Source: Phycisphaera sp.
GTDB taxonomy: Bacteria > Planctomycetota > Phycisphaerae > Phycisphaerales > Phycisphaeraceae
DNA: 64,000 bases
Reading direction: 5' to 3'
NCBI GenBank assembly: GCA_016125215.1
Contig: WGMF01000013.1
Span: 119,005 to 183,004, forward strand
The translations under genes and the position numbers were made by a program. This document shows, one piece after another, positions 28,716-39,071 of this stretch. The notes under the pieces are model-generated. The model did not search any database and had not been told where the DNA came from. It saw only the letters and a program-made list of their open reading frames with translations. Position 1 is the first letter of the stretch. Every line of letters begins with the position of its first letter.

Positions 28716-29387
28716 AGGGCCTGCTGGTCTGCACGATCACGGGTGTATTTGGACGGCATCGGGCGCGCGGGAGCCATGACGTTTTTCAGCCAATCGGGTG
28801 TCGAGACACCGAGATGGCTCGTCAGCCCCCGATTATTTTTCCGCGAGGATTCGAGGGTGTAATGCGCCTGAATGACAGCCGGCTTCTTGATTTGCTCCTC
28901 ACGGTATCCCGGCGGAACTGCCTGCGCAGGACGCATGATCCCCGCCAAGGTGGATATCGCGCCGGACGTGATGAAACCGGCACACGACTCACTGTTGTTC
29001 AACCGCGCCAACCCCATGAGCCCGATCCGCTGGGGAGTCCGCAAAGCCACCGGCGCAAACGTCATCGGTCAATGCCACGGCGTGAGTGATATGGTCAGGC
29101 AGATCGCTTCTCGACACGGGACAACGCTCGATCAGTTGAATGACACCGTTGTCAGCCTCAACCACCTGATGTGGTTTACCGAGGTCGGGGATGACGACCA
29201 AGACAGCAAAGCCATGGAGTGAATCTGCTTTCCGTCCCCTATCCGCCGAACCCCGGACAAGCGCGGACATATACGGTCAATTGACGGAATTTCCGTCGCA
29301 ACTCAAGAGAGGCGAACCCAAATTCTCGCGTAAATTCGCGGTATTTGGCGGCCCTCCGTAACGCGGATAAGATGCACGCTCACACCG
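28716..29387. other. Non-coding flanks of the GH4 remnant
   Basis: Apart from the GH4 fragment, nothing functional was recognised. A palindrome GTCAATTGAC occurs at 29276-29285, about 100 bases before the tRNA-Leu. A competing minus-strand frame at 28700-29065 shows no family and is probably a shadow. Confidence 0.4.
28872..29222 (+). pseudogene. Fragment of a GH4 (alpha-galactosidase-type) glycosidase
   Basis: The 116-codon frame reads YPGGTACAGRMIP, then DIAPDVMKPAHDSLLFNRAN-PMSPIRWGV, ATGANVIGQCHGVSDMV and LNDTVVSLNHLMWFTEV. GH4 enzymes carry the same series: GG...A.R.IP, N-x-NPM, a C-H motif, and G/SLNH-x-WF. GH4 proteins are ~430-480 residues, and neither the N-terminal NAD-binding fold nor the C-terminus is present, so this is a remnant. 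It lies between a regulator and tRNA-Leu. Confidence 0.68.
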
Positions 29388-29473
29388 GCCGGTGTGGCGG
29401 AACTGGCAGACGCGACGGATTCAAAATCCGTTTCCTGGCAACAGGAGTGTGGGTTCGATTCCCTCCACCGGCA
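29388..29473 (+). tRNA. tRNA-Leu (anticodon CAA)
   Basis: 86-base class II tRNA: acceptor GCCGGTG/CACCGGC, anticodon stem ACGGA/TCCGT with loop TTCAAAA giving CAA, a long variable arm (TTCCTGGCAACAGGAGT region) typical of tRNA-Leu, T arm with GTTCGATTC loop, discriminator A. CCA is not encoded. Confidence 0.95.
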
Positions 29474-29480
29474 TCACGAG

Positions 29481-29508
29481 AAAACCCCGAGTATCCTCGG
29501 GGTTTTTT
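29481..29508 (+). terminator. Rho-independent terminator after tRNA-Leu
   Basis: AAAACCCCGAG, loop, CTCGGGG followed by six T. It begins 8 bases after the tRNA 3' end. Confidence 0.85.
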
Positions 29509-29620
29509 GATGTGATGAGCCTAAGCGCCTGTCAGAGTGACCGGTGTCTTCCCCCCCTTCTTCAGAGGAAGGGGAGTTGATTGAAGTCGGTGGTTCTCGG
29601 ATACGCGTGTAAAGCAAAGG

Positions 29621-29652
29621 TGTGCCACCGAGGGCTTGCCCGCCAGTGGCAC
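29621..29652. repeat. Degenerate REP palindrome
   Basis: GTGCCACCGAGGG and CCGCCAGTGGCAC around a short centre: the right arm matches the REP consensus, the left arm is altered. It lies between tRNA-Leu and the dioxygenase gene. Confidence 0.6.
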
Positions 29653-29710
29653 ACCGTTTCTTCTCACACGCTTTCTTATACAACGGAACTGGCTGATCGT
29701 CCGTGGGCGA

Positions 29711-30586
29711 TCACCGAAAACCCTCCGGCGCGGTCATCTTCAACCCGGCCATCAGTTCATCGGGTGTCAAGCTCGGCGGGAGGCGGTAGGTCTGGGGTTG
29801 CACGATCTTGCGTTGCTGCGGGGTCAGGCGTTCGAGCAGGGCCTTGGACGGGAGATACCCGTGACGCGAGTTGCCCCACGACGGGCCGAAGCGGTAGATC
29901 ACGACCTTGCGTAATCCGGGGTTCGTGCGTTTGGCCCCGCCGTGGCGGATGGCGTCGACGAACATCAGCACGTCGCCACGCTTGAGGTGGACCTCGACGG
30001 TCGGCTCGGGTGAGGTGGGTTTGTCGATCTGGTCCGAGGGTGTGCTCTGTGGATTCTTCCGGGGGTAAGGCAAGTTTGATTTGTGCGAGCCGGGGACGAC
30101 GAGCGTCGCGCCGTCGCCCGGGCCGATGTCGGTCAGCGGGATGAAGACGTTGACCTGCCCGCAGTGGAACTCGTGGTTGTGGTAGCGGAACTGTGTGCGT
30201 TTGGTCCGCTTGAACCCGCCCGAGTGCATCCCGATGAACCCGCCCGGGCCGCGGATCAGGCCGAAGCACTCGTCGATGTAGATCGGCCCGTGGTGCGAGT
30301 CGAAGTCGTCTTGGTTGCCGATGAACGCCTTGAGGTGCTCGAAGTAAGCGGGATGGTCGATGAGCTTCTCGAAGGCCGGTCCGGCTTCGTAGATCTGTTG
30401 CAGGCTGACGCCACGCTCTTCAGGGAGGTTTTCACGGTGGACGTGGCCGAACCACTTGTTGGGGTTGATCGGCGGGATCGCGTCGAGTTGCCTTTCCAGT
30501 TCGGCTACTTCATCCAGACCCAGCGCCCCGCGCAGGATCACGTAGCCGTTGAGGTCGAATTGATAGAGGTCCAGGTCGCTAAGCAT
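29711..30586 (-). CDS. Phytanoyl-CoA dioxygenase (PhyH)-family protein
   Basis: About 291 residues, Fe(II)/2-oxoglutarate-dependent oxygenase fold. Key stretches are the N-terminal LDLYQFDLNGYVILRGALGL, GPGGFIGMHSGGF, HCGQVNVFIPLTDIGPGDGA and LVVPGSHKSNLPYPR, and GDVLMFVDAIRHGGAKRTNP. PhyH enzymes hydroxylate diverse small molecules; the substrate is unknown here. The start at 30586 is the first Met past the upstream gene stop, overlapping it by a few bases; starts at 30601 and 30607 are also possible. Co-transcribed with the URO-D-like gene. Confidence 0.83.
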   Translation of the reverse strand: MLSDLDLYQFDLNGYVILRGALGLDEVAELERQLDAIPPINPNKWFGHVHRENLPEERGVSLQQIYEAGPAFEKLIDHPAYFEHLKAFIGNQDDFDSHHGPIYIDECFGLIRGPGGFIGMHSGGFKRTKRTQFRYHNHEFHCGQVNVFIPLTDIGPGDGATLVVPGSHKSNLPYPRKNPQSTPSDQIDKPTSPEPTVEVHLKRGDVLMFVDAIRHGGAKRTNPGLRKVVIYRFGPSWGNSRHGYLPSKALLERLTPQQRKIVQPQTYRLPPSLTPDELMAGLKMTAPEGFR

Positions 30587-31640
30587 GTGGGTTGATTTCA
30601 TAGTCATTCGAGAGATTGATACAAGATTCCGCGTCAAGCATAAAGTAAAGCTTCCGGGATCGGAACGTCTCCCAGGTGCGGGTGATGTCTGACTCCGACA
30701 GCCTGTAATACGGCTGGAAGATCTGGCCCTTGCCCAGCGCGTCGATCCTGGCGTTGAGTGCGGTGTGGTCGTCGTCGTAATGACCTTCACCGGGCATCCA
30801 CTGGACCATGTCGAGCTTGTCGATCGAACAGAGACTATCAAGGTGTTGCACCGCGCCCGGGCCGTCGAGGTGGTAGAGGCTTGCGTCGGTGCTGTCGATC
30901 TCGCGGGCCAGGTGGGGCAACTCGAACTCATTGAACATCGCTGGGCTGACCATGCACGACACGTCGCACTGCGGCACGTCGATGATCCCCGTGGAATACA
31001 TCCCGAACCGATTCAGGCTGCCCCATCGGGGGATGTCGAGCAGGTCCGACATCGCCTTGCGGACCTCGCACACCGCGGTGTCGATCTGGCCCAGCGCGCG
31101 GTGGACGAGTTCCGGGGCAATGGCCAGGTCCAACAGGAGATTCTGCGTGCCGTAGAGCGCGGTCAGACAGTCCAGCCCGCCCTGCAGGTGGGTGCCGGTG
31201 ATGATGATCTTGCCGTCGCACCGGGCACGGAACTTTTCGACACACTCGACCGTCCGCCGCCACCACCGACCGTCACGCTGGAATCGGATATCCGCGTCAT
31301 CGAGCGTAGTGAGGCAAGGTTCGACCCAGTTGGTGCCGCCGGCCTGGTTGCGGTGGATCTCAGCCCCGAGCAGGGCTGCGAAGTGGTCCGGCGCGAGCGT
31401 GACCATGAGATACGGGACCGCGTCACCCAGAAAGTCGTGCGTCGAGGCCCAGGCGAGCGCCTGTTCGATGATCGGGTCGAGGTCGCCGAACGCACAGTCA
31501 TACGGCCGGGGTTTGCTGACCGGTGCGATCCCGGTCTTGGGCGCGACCGCGTGCAACATCGGTCGCGGGCTCTGTCCACGCCAGAAAGCCGACCAGCATT
31601 CCCGGACATGATCGAAATCGCGTTTGTACTCAAGTTCCAT
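30579..31640 (-). CDS. Uroporphyrinogen decarboxylase-like (URO-D/MetE-like) protein
   Basis: 353 residues. Barrel-like with IIITGTHLQGGLDCLTALYG, MYSTGIIDVPQCDVSCMVSP, YHLDGPGAVQHLDSLCSIDK and VQWMPGEG. This set resembles URO-D-related proteins outside heme synthesis, often involved in methyl transfer or sugar/one-carbon metabolism in Planctomycetes. A true heme role is unlikely because it lacks the usual N-terminal heme-pathway signature. Followed by an overlapping dioxygenase gene, which suggests one pathway. Confidence 0.78.
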   Translation of the reverse strand: MELEYKRDFDHVRECWSAFWRGQSPRPMLHAVAPKTGIAPVSKPRPYDCAFGDLDPIIEQALAWASTHDFLGDAVPYLMVTLAPDHFAALLGAEIHRNQAGGTNWVEPCLTTLDDADIRFQRDGRWWRRTVECVEKFRARCDGKIIITGTHLQGGLDCLTALYGTQNLLLDLAIAPELVHRALGQIDTAVCEVRKAMSDLLDIPRWGSLNRFGMYSTGIIDVPQCDVSCMVSPAMFNEFELPHLAREIDSTDASLYHLDGPGAVQHLDSLCSIDKLDMVQWMPGEGHYDDDHTALNARIDALGKGQIFQPYYRLSESDITRTWETFRSRKLYFMLDAESCINLSNDYEINPHA

Positions 31641-32002
31641 AGGCTTTACTTGTGCCCCTTATCAAGCATACAAACACTTACGAACGTTCACGTCTGAGTC
31701 CCGCAATCTTATTGACCCTTGAGTTGTCAGCAAAAAGAGCCGCGACCGTGAGGGAGATGTCCCGACGTTTCGTGGATGGCTCGTTTGCTGTATCGTCGTG
31801 GCTCCTGGTGCGTGATCCAGCCATCGGGAACACGATCACGATGGGTCCACGCCGGTCGGTCCGGTGGGCCCCGGGGGATTCCGGGGGGGGGACCAATCTT
31901 GTTGAGTTTACCGGCCCCAACCTGTCGGGATTGAAATAAGTCGAGGCCTTGTGCGTATAGTCTATGGTTGAAAAGGGTCTTTCCCGCATTGCACGGGTCG
32001 AT
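31641..32002. promoter_or_regulatory. Divergent intergenic region
   Basis: About 360 bases between the URO-D-like and RND genes. A GAACGTTC palindrome at 31682-31689 lies 42 bases before the URO-D-like start and may be an operator. TTGAAA (31931-31936) and TATAGT (31956-31961) resemble a promoter with a 19-base spacer, placed for the RND operon. Plus-strand frames in the region have no support. Confidence 0.4.
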
Positions 32003-33199
32003 ATGCTCAAAACCGCCGCTTTGAAATCCTGCTGGGTCATCCTGTTGATCGCGGTGTGCGCGTTGGGCTATCTCGTGTGGTCACGCATCGGCAAGGCCCA
32101 GAGCGGGCCGGGGCGATCCAGCACGGGACCGGCACCCGTCGAGGTCGAGCCGATGGTCGTCGGCCAGATCGAACTCAAACGCACCTTCAGCGGCACGCTC
32201 GAGTCCCCCGCTTCTTTTCTTGTCGCACCGAAGGTGAGCGGTCGCATCGAGCAACTCTTCGTTGACCTGTCCGACAGCGTCCAACGCGGGCAGGTGGTGG
32301 CGGAGCTGGACAACGATGAATACGAACAGGCCCAGGCCCAGGCCGAGGCGGAGCTGGCTGTCGCTAAAGCCAACCTGGGCGAGGCCGGGAACCAGTTGAC
32401 GCTTGCGCAGCGTGAGCGCGACCGAGTGAAGACCTTGCAGGACCGGGGCGTGGCGTCGGAATCGCAGTTCGACGCGGCCCAGGCCGACGCTTTAGCCAAG
32501 GGTGCTGCGCTCGAGGTCGCCCGGGCTCAGGTGACCCGTGCCGAGGCCACCCTCCAGACCGCACGCATCCGGTTGAGCTACACCCGCATCACCGCGAACT
32601 GGACCGGCGGCGACACCACACGCACCGTCGCCCAACGCCTGCTGGAGGAGGGAGACACGGTCGCGGCCGGTGCGCCGTTGATGACCATCGTCCAGCTCGA
32701 CCCGCTGCAGGCGGTGATCTTCGTGACTGAAAAAGACTACGCCAGCCTCGTGATCGGCCAGGAGGTCACCCTTGCCACCGACGCGTACCCCGGACGGTCA
32801 TTCGAGGGCACGGTCGCGCGGGTCTCGCCCGTTTTCGAGGAAGACTCGAGGCAGGCCCGGATCGAGATCACCGTGGCCAACCCCGAGCATCTGCTCAAGC
32901 CCGGCATGTTCGTGCGGGCACGGGTCGTCCTCGACACCGCACAGAACGCCGTGATCGTGCCCTTTGCCGCCCTGACTCAGCGCGACAACCAGACCGGCTT
33001 GTTTGTCCTCGATGACCGTGACAGTCACGTGCGATGGGTCCCTGTCCAGCCGGGCATCCACGACGGCGAGCGCGTGCAGGTGATCGGCCAGAACCTGACC
33101 GGACGCGTGGTCACGCTCGGGCAACAACTCATCCGTGACGGGTCGGAGGTCCACGCCCTGTCCACCGAGCAGGCACCCGCCAACGACCTCACGCCATGA
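32003..33199 (+). CDS. RND efflux periplasmic adaptor (membrane fusion protein)
   Basis: 398 residues. One N-terminal membrane anchor ([19 protein letters not shown]), then lipoyl/barrel and hairpin regions: [21 protein letters not shown], a coiled-coil segment (about residues 105-175) and a C-terminal beta-barrel ([20 protein letters not shown]). It links an inner-membrane RND pump to an outer-membrane channel. Start 32003 is preferred to 31964 because the latter falls next to the -10-like TATAGT. The stop overlaps the pump start (ATGA). Confidence 0.9.
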   Translation: MLKTAALKSCWVILLIAVCALGYLVWSRIGKAQSGPGRSSTGPAPVEVEPMVVGQIELKRTFSGTLESPASFLVAPKVSGRIEQLFVDLSDSVQRGQVVAELDNDEYEQAQAQAEAELAVAKANLGEAGNQLTLAQRERDRVKTLQDRGVASESQFDAAQADALAKGAALEVARAQVTRAEATLQTARIRLSYTRITANWTGGDTTRTVAQRLLEEGDTVAAGAPLMTIVQLDPLQAVIFVTEKDYASLVIGQEVTLATDAYPGRSFEGTVARVSPVFEEDSRQARIEITVANPEHLLKPGMFVRARVVLDTAQNAVIVPFAALTQRDNQTGLFVLDDRDSHVRWVPVQPGIHDGERVQVIGQNLTGRVVTLGQQLIRDGSEVHALSTEQAPANDLTP

Positions 33200-36100
33200 C
33201 CCTCCCACGATTCAGCGTCAATCGACCGGTCTTCACCACGATGGTGACGCTTATTGTGATCGTGGTGGGTTCGGTGGCGCTCTCTCGCCTGCGGATCGAC
33301 CTGTTGCCCGACATCGAACTGCCCACCCTCACCGTGAGGACCGAGTACGAGGGCGCCAGCCCCGAGGTGATGGAGCGACTCGTCACGCAGATTGTTGAAG
33401 AGGTCATCGGCACCGTGCCGGGCATCGAGGAGATGACTTCCATCTCCTCCGAGGGACGAAGCGACGTGCGCGTGACCTTCACGTGGGGCACCAGCATCGA
33501 TGTTGCGGCGCAGGATGTTCAGAACAGGCTCGACGACGAAGTCAGCGAGCTGCCCGACGGCGTGGTCCGACCGCGGGTGAGCAAGTTCGACATCGCCAGT
33601 TTCCCCGTGGTCATCATCGGCATCGCCAGCGACCTGGACCCCGTGGAGCTGACCGATCTGATCGATAAACAAGTGCGCTACCGCTTCGCGCAGGTGCCCG
33701 GCGTGGCACAGGCCGACCTCTTCGGTGGGTTCGTGCGCGAGGTCCGCGTCGAACTCGACCTGCCCCGGCTCGTCGCGCTCAATCTTCCACTCGACGACAT
33801 CACCCGCGCCCTGCGTGACGCCAACCTCGACCTGCCCACCGGGTCGATCGAGGAGGGCCGATATGAGGTCACGCTCCGCGCGCCGGCCCAGTTCAAATCA
33901 CTCGATGAAATCCGCCAGACCGTGGTGGCTGTGCGCGGGGGGGCGCCCGTCACGCTCGGGCAGGTCTCTCAGGTCAAAGACACCTACGAGAAACTCGACC
34001 GCATCGTCCGCGTCAACGGCACGCGCGGCCTACGCATCGGCATCCGTAAACAGGCCGACGCCAACACCGTCGAGGTCGCCCGCGCCATCCTCGACGAGAT
34101 CGAACGCGTCAACCACGACTACCCCCAGATTCATGTCGTCCCCGTCATCAACCAGGGCAACTTCATCGAACGCTCGATCCAGAACGTGGCCAACTCCGTG
34201 CTCTACGGCGGGCTGCTGGCGATCCTCGTGCTGCTGTTTTTCCTCCGTAATTTCCGCAGCACAATCGTCATCGCCCTCTCGATCCCCATTTCCATCATTG
34301 CCACCTTCGCGCTGATCTTCTTCGGCGGCTTCACGCTCAACCTCATGACCCTCGGCGGGCTGGCGCTGGGCGTGGGCATGATGGTCGACAACTCGATCGT
34401 CGTGCTCGAAAACATCTTCCGAAGGCGCAGCGAGGAACACGAAAACGCCGTCGAATCCGCGGTCCACGGCACGACCGAGGTCGGGGCCGCCATCGTCGCC
34501 AGCACGCTCACCACGCTCGTCATCTTCCTGCCGCTGGTCTTCGTGCGCGGCGTCACGGGCATCCTGTTCAAAGAGCTGGCCTACGTCATCGTCTTCTCGC
34601 TGCTCTGTTCGCTGGTGGTGGCGCTGTCGCTCGTGCCGATGCTTGCGTCCAAGCTCCTGAGCAAGCCGCCCCGCTCGCGCGACCCCGGCGGCGGGACGCT
34701 CAACCGTGTGACCATCGCCGCCGACCGTGTCTTTGACAATCTCGATACGGCTTACCGTAACCTGCTGCGCCACGCGCTGCACCATCGGCCCACGGTCGTC
34801 GCCCTGGCGGTGGTCATGCTCGCCTGCTCGCTCGTGCTCACGCCGATGATCGGCACCGAGTTCCTACCGCCCAGCGACGAGGGCGAGGTCCGCGTCACGG
34901 GCGAGATGGAGGTCGGCACCCGGCTGGACCTGCTCGATGAACAAACCAGGAAGATGGAATCCATTGTGCTCGACGTAATCGGTGACGACCTCGTGGCGTG
35001 GACGACCAACGTCGGCTCGTCTTACCAATCGGCCAACTCGGCGCAGGGCGAGATGCGCATCACCCTCAAGCCCGCTGCGCAGCGCTCGCGGTCCAACACG
35101 CAGGTCGCCGCTGACATCCGTAAAAAGTTGGATGGCCAAGTCGCGGGCATGACCGTCCGCACTCGGGCGCCGCAGGGCCAGTTCATCCTCGAACGCATCC
35201 TCGGCGGCGACGAGGGCCTGAGCATCGAGGTGCGCGGCTACGACATCGATACGCTCAACCTGCTCGCGGGACGTGTCATGGAAGCGATCAAGGACGTGCC
35301 CGGTATCACCGACATCGACTCGGACCGTGAGCCGGGCGTGCCGCAGCAGGTGGTGCGTGTCGACCGTGACAAGGCCGCGGCGCTGGGGCTGTCCGTGCGA
35401 CAGGTGACCGAAGCGCTGGAGACGGCGGTGGCGGGGACGCGGGCGGGGGATTACCAGGTCCAGGGCAACTCGTACCGCATCCTCGTGCAGCTGCGCGACG
35501 CGGAGAAATTGTCCATCGATCAGGTACTCGACCTGACCCTGACCACGCCGACGGGCAAGCACGTGGCGCTTCGCAACATCGTCGACACCGAGCGCGGCCG
35601 CGGACCGATCCTCATCAACCGAAAGAACCAGCAGCGCCTCGTCACCGTGACCGCCAACGTCTCGGGGCGGGACACCGGCTCGGTCGCGGCGGACGCTCTG
35701 CGGGAAATCGACGGCATCCCAAGACCGGTCGGGTACGACCTGCGCGTGGCCGGCAACTACGAGGAACAGAAGAGCGCGTTCAACGAACTCATCGTCAGCC
35801 TTGCCCTCGCGCTGGTGCTTGTTTACATGGTGATGGCCTGCCAGTATGAATCGCTCATCGACCCGCTGATCGTCATGTTCAGCGTGCCCCTGGCGGCGAT
35901 CGGCGTGCTCGTCACGCTCTTTGTCACGCACACCACGCTCAACGTGCAGTCGTACATCGGGTGCATCATGCTCGGGGGCATCGTCGTCAACAACGCGATC
36001 CTGCTCGTGGACCAGGCGGGGCAACTGCGCCGCGCGGGGATGGAGACGTTCGAGGCCGCGGCGGAGGCGGGCAGGAGAAGACTCCGGCCGATCCTGATGA

Positions 36101-36294
36101 CCACACTGACCACGATCCTCGGGCTGGTGCCGTTGGCGCTGGGTATCGGCGAGGGGGCGGACGCACAGGCCCCGCTTGCACGCGCCGTCGTAGGTGGGCT
36201 GACCGCTTCCACGCTTATCACCCTCGTGCTCATCCCCGTGATCTACACGCTCTTCCACGCACGGGGCAAGGCCAACGCAAAGGGGGAGGTATGA
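33196..36294 (+). CDS. RND-family multidrug/heavy-metal-type efflux permease
   Basis: 1032 residues, typical RND length, two repeats of six membrane helices each plus large periplasmic loops. The first is [20 protein letters not shown]; helix 4 carries [20 protein letters not shown] with a conserved Asp that can take part in proton transfer, and the second half has [20 protein letters not shown] and [20 protein letters not shown]. Closest in style to AcrB/MdtB-type pumps for organic compounds. Overlaps both neighbours by an ATGA, forming a tight operon. Confidence 0.93.
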   Translation: MTLPRFSVNRPVFTTMVTLIVIVVGSVALSRLRIDLLPDIELPTLTVRTEYEGASPEVMERLVTQIVEEVIGTVPGIEEMTSISSEGRSDVRVTFTWGTSIDVAAQDVQNRLDDEVSELPDGVVRPRVSKFDIASFPVVIIGIASDLDPVELTDLIDKQVRYRFAQVPGVAQADLFGGFVREVRVELDLPRLVALNLPLDDITRALRDANLDLPTGSIEEGRYEVTLRAPAQFKSLDEIRQTVVAVRGGAPVTLGQVSQVKDTYEKLDRIVRVNGTRGLRIGIRKQADANTVEVARAILDEIERVNHDYPQIHVVPVINQGNFIERSIQNVANSVLYGGLLAILVLLFFLRNFRSTIVIALSIPISIIATFALIFFGGFTLNLMTLGGLALGVGMMVDNSIVVLENIFRRRSEEHENAVESAVHGTTEVGAAIVASTLTTLVIFLPLVFVRGVTGILFKELAYVIVFSLLCSLVVALSLVPMLASKLLSKPPRSRDPGGGTLNRVTIAADRVFDNLDTAYRNLLRHALHHRPTVVALAVVMLACSLVLTPMIGTEFLPPSDEGEVRVTGEMEVGTRLDLLDEQTRKMESIVLDVIGDDLVAWTTNVGSSYQSANSAQGEMRITLKPAAQRSRSNTQVAADIRKKLDGQVAGMTVRTRAPQGQFILERILGGDEGLSIEVRGYDIDTLNLLAGRVMEAIKDVPGITDIDSDREPGVPQQVVRVDRDKAAALGLSVRQVTEALETAVAGTRAGDYQVQGNSYRILVQLRDAEKLSIDQVLDLTLTTPTGKHVALRNIVDTERGRGPILINRKNQQRLVTVTANVSGRDTGSVAADALREIDGIPRPVGYDLRVAGNYEEQKSAFNELIVSLALALVLVYMVMACQYESLIDPLIVMFSVPLAAIGVLVTLFVTHTTLNVQSYIGCIMLGGIVVNNAILLVDQAGQLRRAGMETFEAAAEAGRRRLRPILMTTLTTILGLVPLALGIGEGADAQAPLARAVVGGLTASTLITLVLIPVIYTLFHARGKANAKGEV

Positions 36295-38072
36295 GGCTAA
36301 CGACATCTATCACGGTGAATCGTTACAAGCACGCAAGAAATATCGGGAGCGGGGGAGCAACCGCAGATTGCGCAGATTTCGCAGATCAAACCAGATTGGG
36401 GTTCGGGAGTCATTGCCCTGAATCTGTGTCATCTGCGAAATCTGCGGTTCCTGTATCCACGCGCAGGATTATTTCTTTGTCTCCGTGGTTAACGGGGCTC
36501 TGTCTTCTTGTCATCCTGACATGTGGCTGCACACCCGTTGACCGGTGGCGGGCGTTTGACGTGGACGTGGAAAAGTCACAACACGTCGAACCCGAAGCGC
36601 AAGTCAAAACCGAACCCAACGAAATCTCAAAAGAATCCCCCGCCATCGTGGTCGAGGACGGCAAGGTCGAACTCACCGTCGAACAGGCGGTCTTCAGTGC
36701 GATCACGCACAACCGTGAGATCGCGGTCTCCCGGCACCAGCCCGTCATCACCGGGGCCTTCGAGATGATCGAACGCGGACGTTTCGACCCCGAACTCTTC
36801 GGCGAGGCCTCGTTCTCACGCGAGCGCGGCACGGAGGTGGCTCGCTCCACCGGCACGAGTTTTTCCGTCACCGCGGACGAGGGCAACGTCTCGGCAGGCG
36901 TCCGACAGGAACTGCCCACGGGCACCGGATACGAACTGGGCGTCTCGCAACGCAGGACCATCTCCTCTCGATCGCCCGAACTGCAACAGGCCCGAGTCGG
37001 GTTGACCGTCACTCAACAACTGTTGCGCGGGTTCGGGCCGGCGGTCAACCTGGCGTCGGTCAGGCAGGCCCGGCTGGACACGCTGGCCTCCCAATACGAA
37101 TTGCGCGGGGTGACGCAGGCCCTCGTCGCCGAGGCCGAGATCGCCTACTGGGAATACGCGCTGGCGCTTCGACGAAACGAGATTTTTGAGGAATCGCTCA
37201 AGGTCGCGCGGTCACAACTCGACGAGGTCAGGCAGCGCATCGAGGTCGGGGTGCTGCCCGAGGCCGAGTCCGCCGCCGCCGAGTCCGAGGTCGCGCTGCG
37301 CAAGCAGGACCTGATCGACGCGATGAGCGACGCACAGGCCAAACGGCTCAAGCTGCTGCGTATCCTCAACCCCGCCGGCCGGGACGATCTGGATATCCAG
37401 GTTGTCATCCAAACACCGCTCGTGTCGGACCAGAGCGATCCCCCAACGGAGAGCCTCGACGACCGCACCGCACTTGCCCTGCGCAGCCGACCCGACCTCA
37501 ATGAGTCACGCCTGCGCCTTGAACAGGACCGCCTCGAAACCGTGGTCACCCGCAACGGCCTGCTGCCGAGGCTCGAGCTCTTTGCCGAGCTTGGCAAGTC
37601 GGGCTACGGCTCGACATTCTCCGGGTCGTTCAGGGACATGGACAGCAACGACTACGACGCGCTAGTGGGCGTGCGCTTGAGTCAGTACCTGGGCAACCGC
37701 GCCGCCAAAGGCCGGGACCTTGCTGCGCGCACGACCCGTGCCCAGTCCGCCGCGGCGGTGGCGAACCTCGAACAACTTGTGCGTTACGAACTGCGTGTGG
37801 CGCTCAACGAGCTGGACCGTGCTAAACAACAGGTCGCCGCGTCGGCCCAGACCCGGCGCCTTCAGGAGTTGACCAGTCAGGCAGAGCGGGAGCGTTTCGA
37901 TGTGGGCACGCGCACAGCCCTGGACGTGGCCCTGGCGCAGCGCGACCTGATTGCCAGCCGGGTGCGCGAGGCCGAGGCGGCTGTTGCCTACCGTGTGGCC
38001 CTTGTGAATCTTTACCTGGCAGAGGGGACGCTTCTCGAAAGGCGCGGCATCACCGTCGGGCCGGGGCGGTGA
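36291..38072 (+). CDS. TolC-family outer-membrane efflux protein with an in-frame repeat insert
   Basis: 593 residues. Start ATG 36291 overlaps the pump stop and has GGGGGAGG just upstream. About 65 residues precede the hydrophobic signal ([19 protein letters not shown]), whose last Cys could be lipidated. This leader is encoded by a palindromic repeat (36359-36449), so it looks inserted between start and signal. The rest is a TolC-like coiled-coil protein ([60 protein letters not shown]). An in-frame TTG at 36476 just before the signal helix could be the working start. It completes the tripartite pump. Confidence 0.85.
   Translation: MRLTTSITVNRYKHARNIGSGGATADCADFADQTRLGFGSHCPESVSSAKSAVPVSTRRIISLSPWLTGLCLLVILTCGCTPVDRWRAFDVDVEKSQHVEPEAQVKTEPNEISKESPAIVVEDGKVELTVEQAVFSAITHNREIAVSRHQPVITGAFEMIERGRFDPELFGEASFSRERGTEVARSTGTSFSVTADEGNVSAGVRQELPTGTGYELGVSQRRTISSRSPELQQARVGLTVTQQLLRGFGPAVNLASVRQARLDTLASQYELRGVTQALVAEAEIAYWEYALALRRNEIFEESLKVARSQLDEVRQRIEVGVLPEAESAAAESEVALRKQDLIDAMSDAQAKRLKLLRILNPAGRDDLDIQVVIQTPLVSDQSDPPTESLDDRTALALRSRPDLNESRLRLEQDRLETVVTRNGLLPRLELFAELGKSGYGSTFSGSFRDMDSNDYDALVGVRLSQYLGNRAAKGRDLAARTTRAQSAAAVANLEQLVRYELRVALNELDRAKQQVAASAQTRRLQELTSQAERERFDVGTRTALDVALAQRDLIASRVREAEAAVAYRVALVNLYLAEGTLLERRGITVGPGR
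36359..36449. repeat. Palindromic repeat inside the tolC-like gene
   Basis: Two 28-base arms, 36359-36386 (beginning AACCGCAGATT) and 36422-36449 (ending AATCTGCGGTT), are near-perfect inverted repeats with a 35-base centre. CGCAGAT recurs within each arm. Translated, they give [10 protein letters not shown] and [10 protein letters not shown]. The unit does not match the CACTGGCGG REP family. Confidence 0.85.
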
Positions 38073-38093
38073 CCGGTCAGAGCGAGCGACTCC

Positions 38094-39029
38094 CTATGCA
38101 AAAAACTCTTCGGGCTTTTTGCCCGTCGAGACCTTGGTAAAGCCATAGAACGACGGGTTGTACGCGCCGACGGGGTCGACGCTGCGTGTGGGGTCGATGG
38201 ATTGTTCCATGCCCATGCACCAGTAGATGCCGTTGACGAGCAGTCGGCGGAGGTTCTGGTCTTTGAGGTCGATGGCGGCACCCATGGTCGAGCAGAAAAC
38301 GCGGCCGGTGCCCTTCTGGGGGTTAGGCTCGCGTATCCAGGCCACGGGCAGCGGGGGCATCCCTGGCTTGTTGGTGTCGCTCGGGTCCATGCCGGTGAGC
38401 ACGTGACCATCGACGAGGACCCGCACGTCGCTCGGAGGGTGGACTTCATAAACATCGGTCGGGCACCAGATCGGGCCGACGCCTTTGAGGATGGGGTGGT
38501 TGGTGCTTGAGCTGTTGGGGATGCCGCGCGTCGCTTCGTGGGCGTGGTGGCCGTAGTGAGCGACCCACTTTTCACCGAGCACCTGTCGCCCGAATCCGCC
38601 GTCGTAGGTTTTGTTTTCGCAGTCGTATTTCGCGTACGGGCTGTTGGGGTTGCGCTGATACTGGAAGGCGTGGGTCGATGTGCGCAGGCCCATGACGGGC
38701 TTGCCGGAGAAGACGTAGTCCACGAAATATTTCATGTCGGCGTCGGGCAGCTCACGGAAACGGATGAGCATGACGAGCATGTCGGCTGTGGCCAGGTGGT
38801 GCATGCCGGGGATGTTCGTCTGTGCGTTGGGGCTGACGTGGCCGGTCTTGGGGTCGATGGCAAAAAGCACCGTGCATTTGAAGCCGTGGTGTTTGGCCAT
38901 GACCTGCGCGAGCATGGGCAGCGCCTCTTCGGAGCGGTACTCTTCGTCGCCGGACATGAAGACGATGTGTTTGCCCTTGCCCGGGCCTTGGCCGCCTTCG
39001 AGTTGAACCCACTGTTTACCTTCGGTCAT
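38094..39029 (-). CDS. ThuA-like domain protein
   Basis: 311 residues. The ThuA/GATase-like fold is indicated by GKHIVFMSGDEEYRSEEALP, ADMLVMLIRFRELPD, KYFVDYVFSGKPVMGLRT and, near the end, GRVFCSTMGAAIDLKDQNLR. ThuA-type proteins are linked to sugar (trehalose-like) utilisation, but their activity is uncertain. It has no signal peptide. It lies 42 bases after the first dehydrogenase gene on the same strand. Confidence 0.83.
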   Translation of the reverse strand: MTEGKQWVQLEGGQGPGKGKHIVFMSGDEEYRSEEALPMLAQVMAKHHGFKCTVLFAIDPKTGHVSPNAQTNIPGMHHLATADMLVMLIRFRELPDADMKYFVDYVFSGKPVMGLRTSTHAFQYQRNPNSPYAKYDCENKTYDGGFGRQVLGEKWVAHYGHHAHEATRGIPNSSSTNHPILKGVGPIWCPTDVYEVHPPSDVRVLVDGHVLTGMDPSDTNKPGMPPLPVAWIREPNPQKGTGRVFCSTMGAAIDLKDQNLRRLLVNGIYWCMGMEQSIDPTRSVDPVGAYNPSFYGFTKVSTGKKPEEFFA

Positions 39030-39071
39030 GATCGGGTCCCCTTTGTTTGAAATAAATCTGGATTGATTGTG

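Noticed and set aside
28700..29065. Minus-strand 121-codon frame over the GH4 remnant
   Set aside because: The plus strand carries clear GH4 motifs in the same place, and the minus frame has none.
30587..30931. N-terminal extension of the PhyH-type gene
   Set aside because: The extra 115 codons lie inside the upstream URO-D-like gene in another frame and have serine/threonine-rich shadow composition.
35961..36290. N-terminal extension of the TolC-like gene
   Set aside because: It lies inside the RND permease gene in another frame; the ATG at 36291 has a strong GGGGGAGG site and the ATGA overlap.
34864..36306. Minus-strand 480-codon frame
   Set aside because: Antisense to the RND permease with shadow-like composition and no family; the plus-strand permease is unambiguous.
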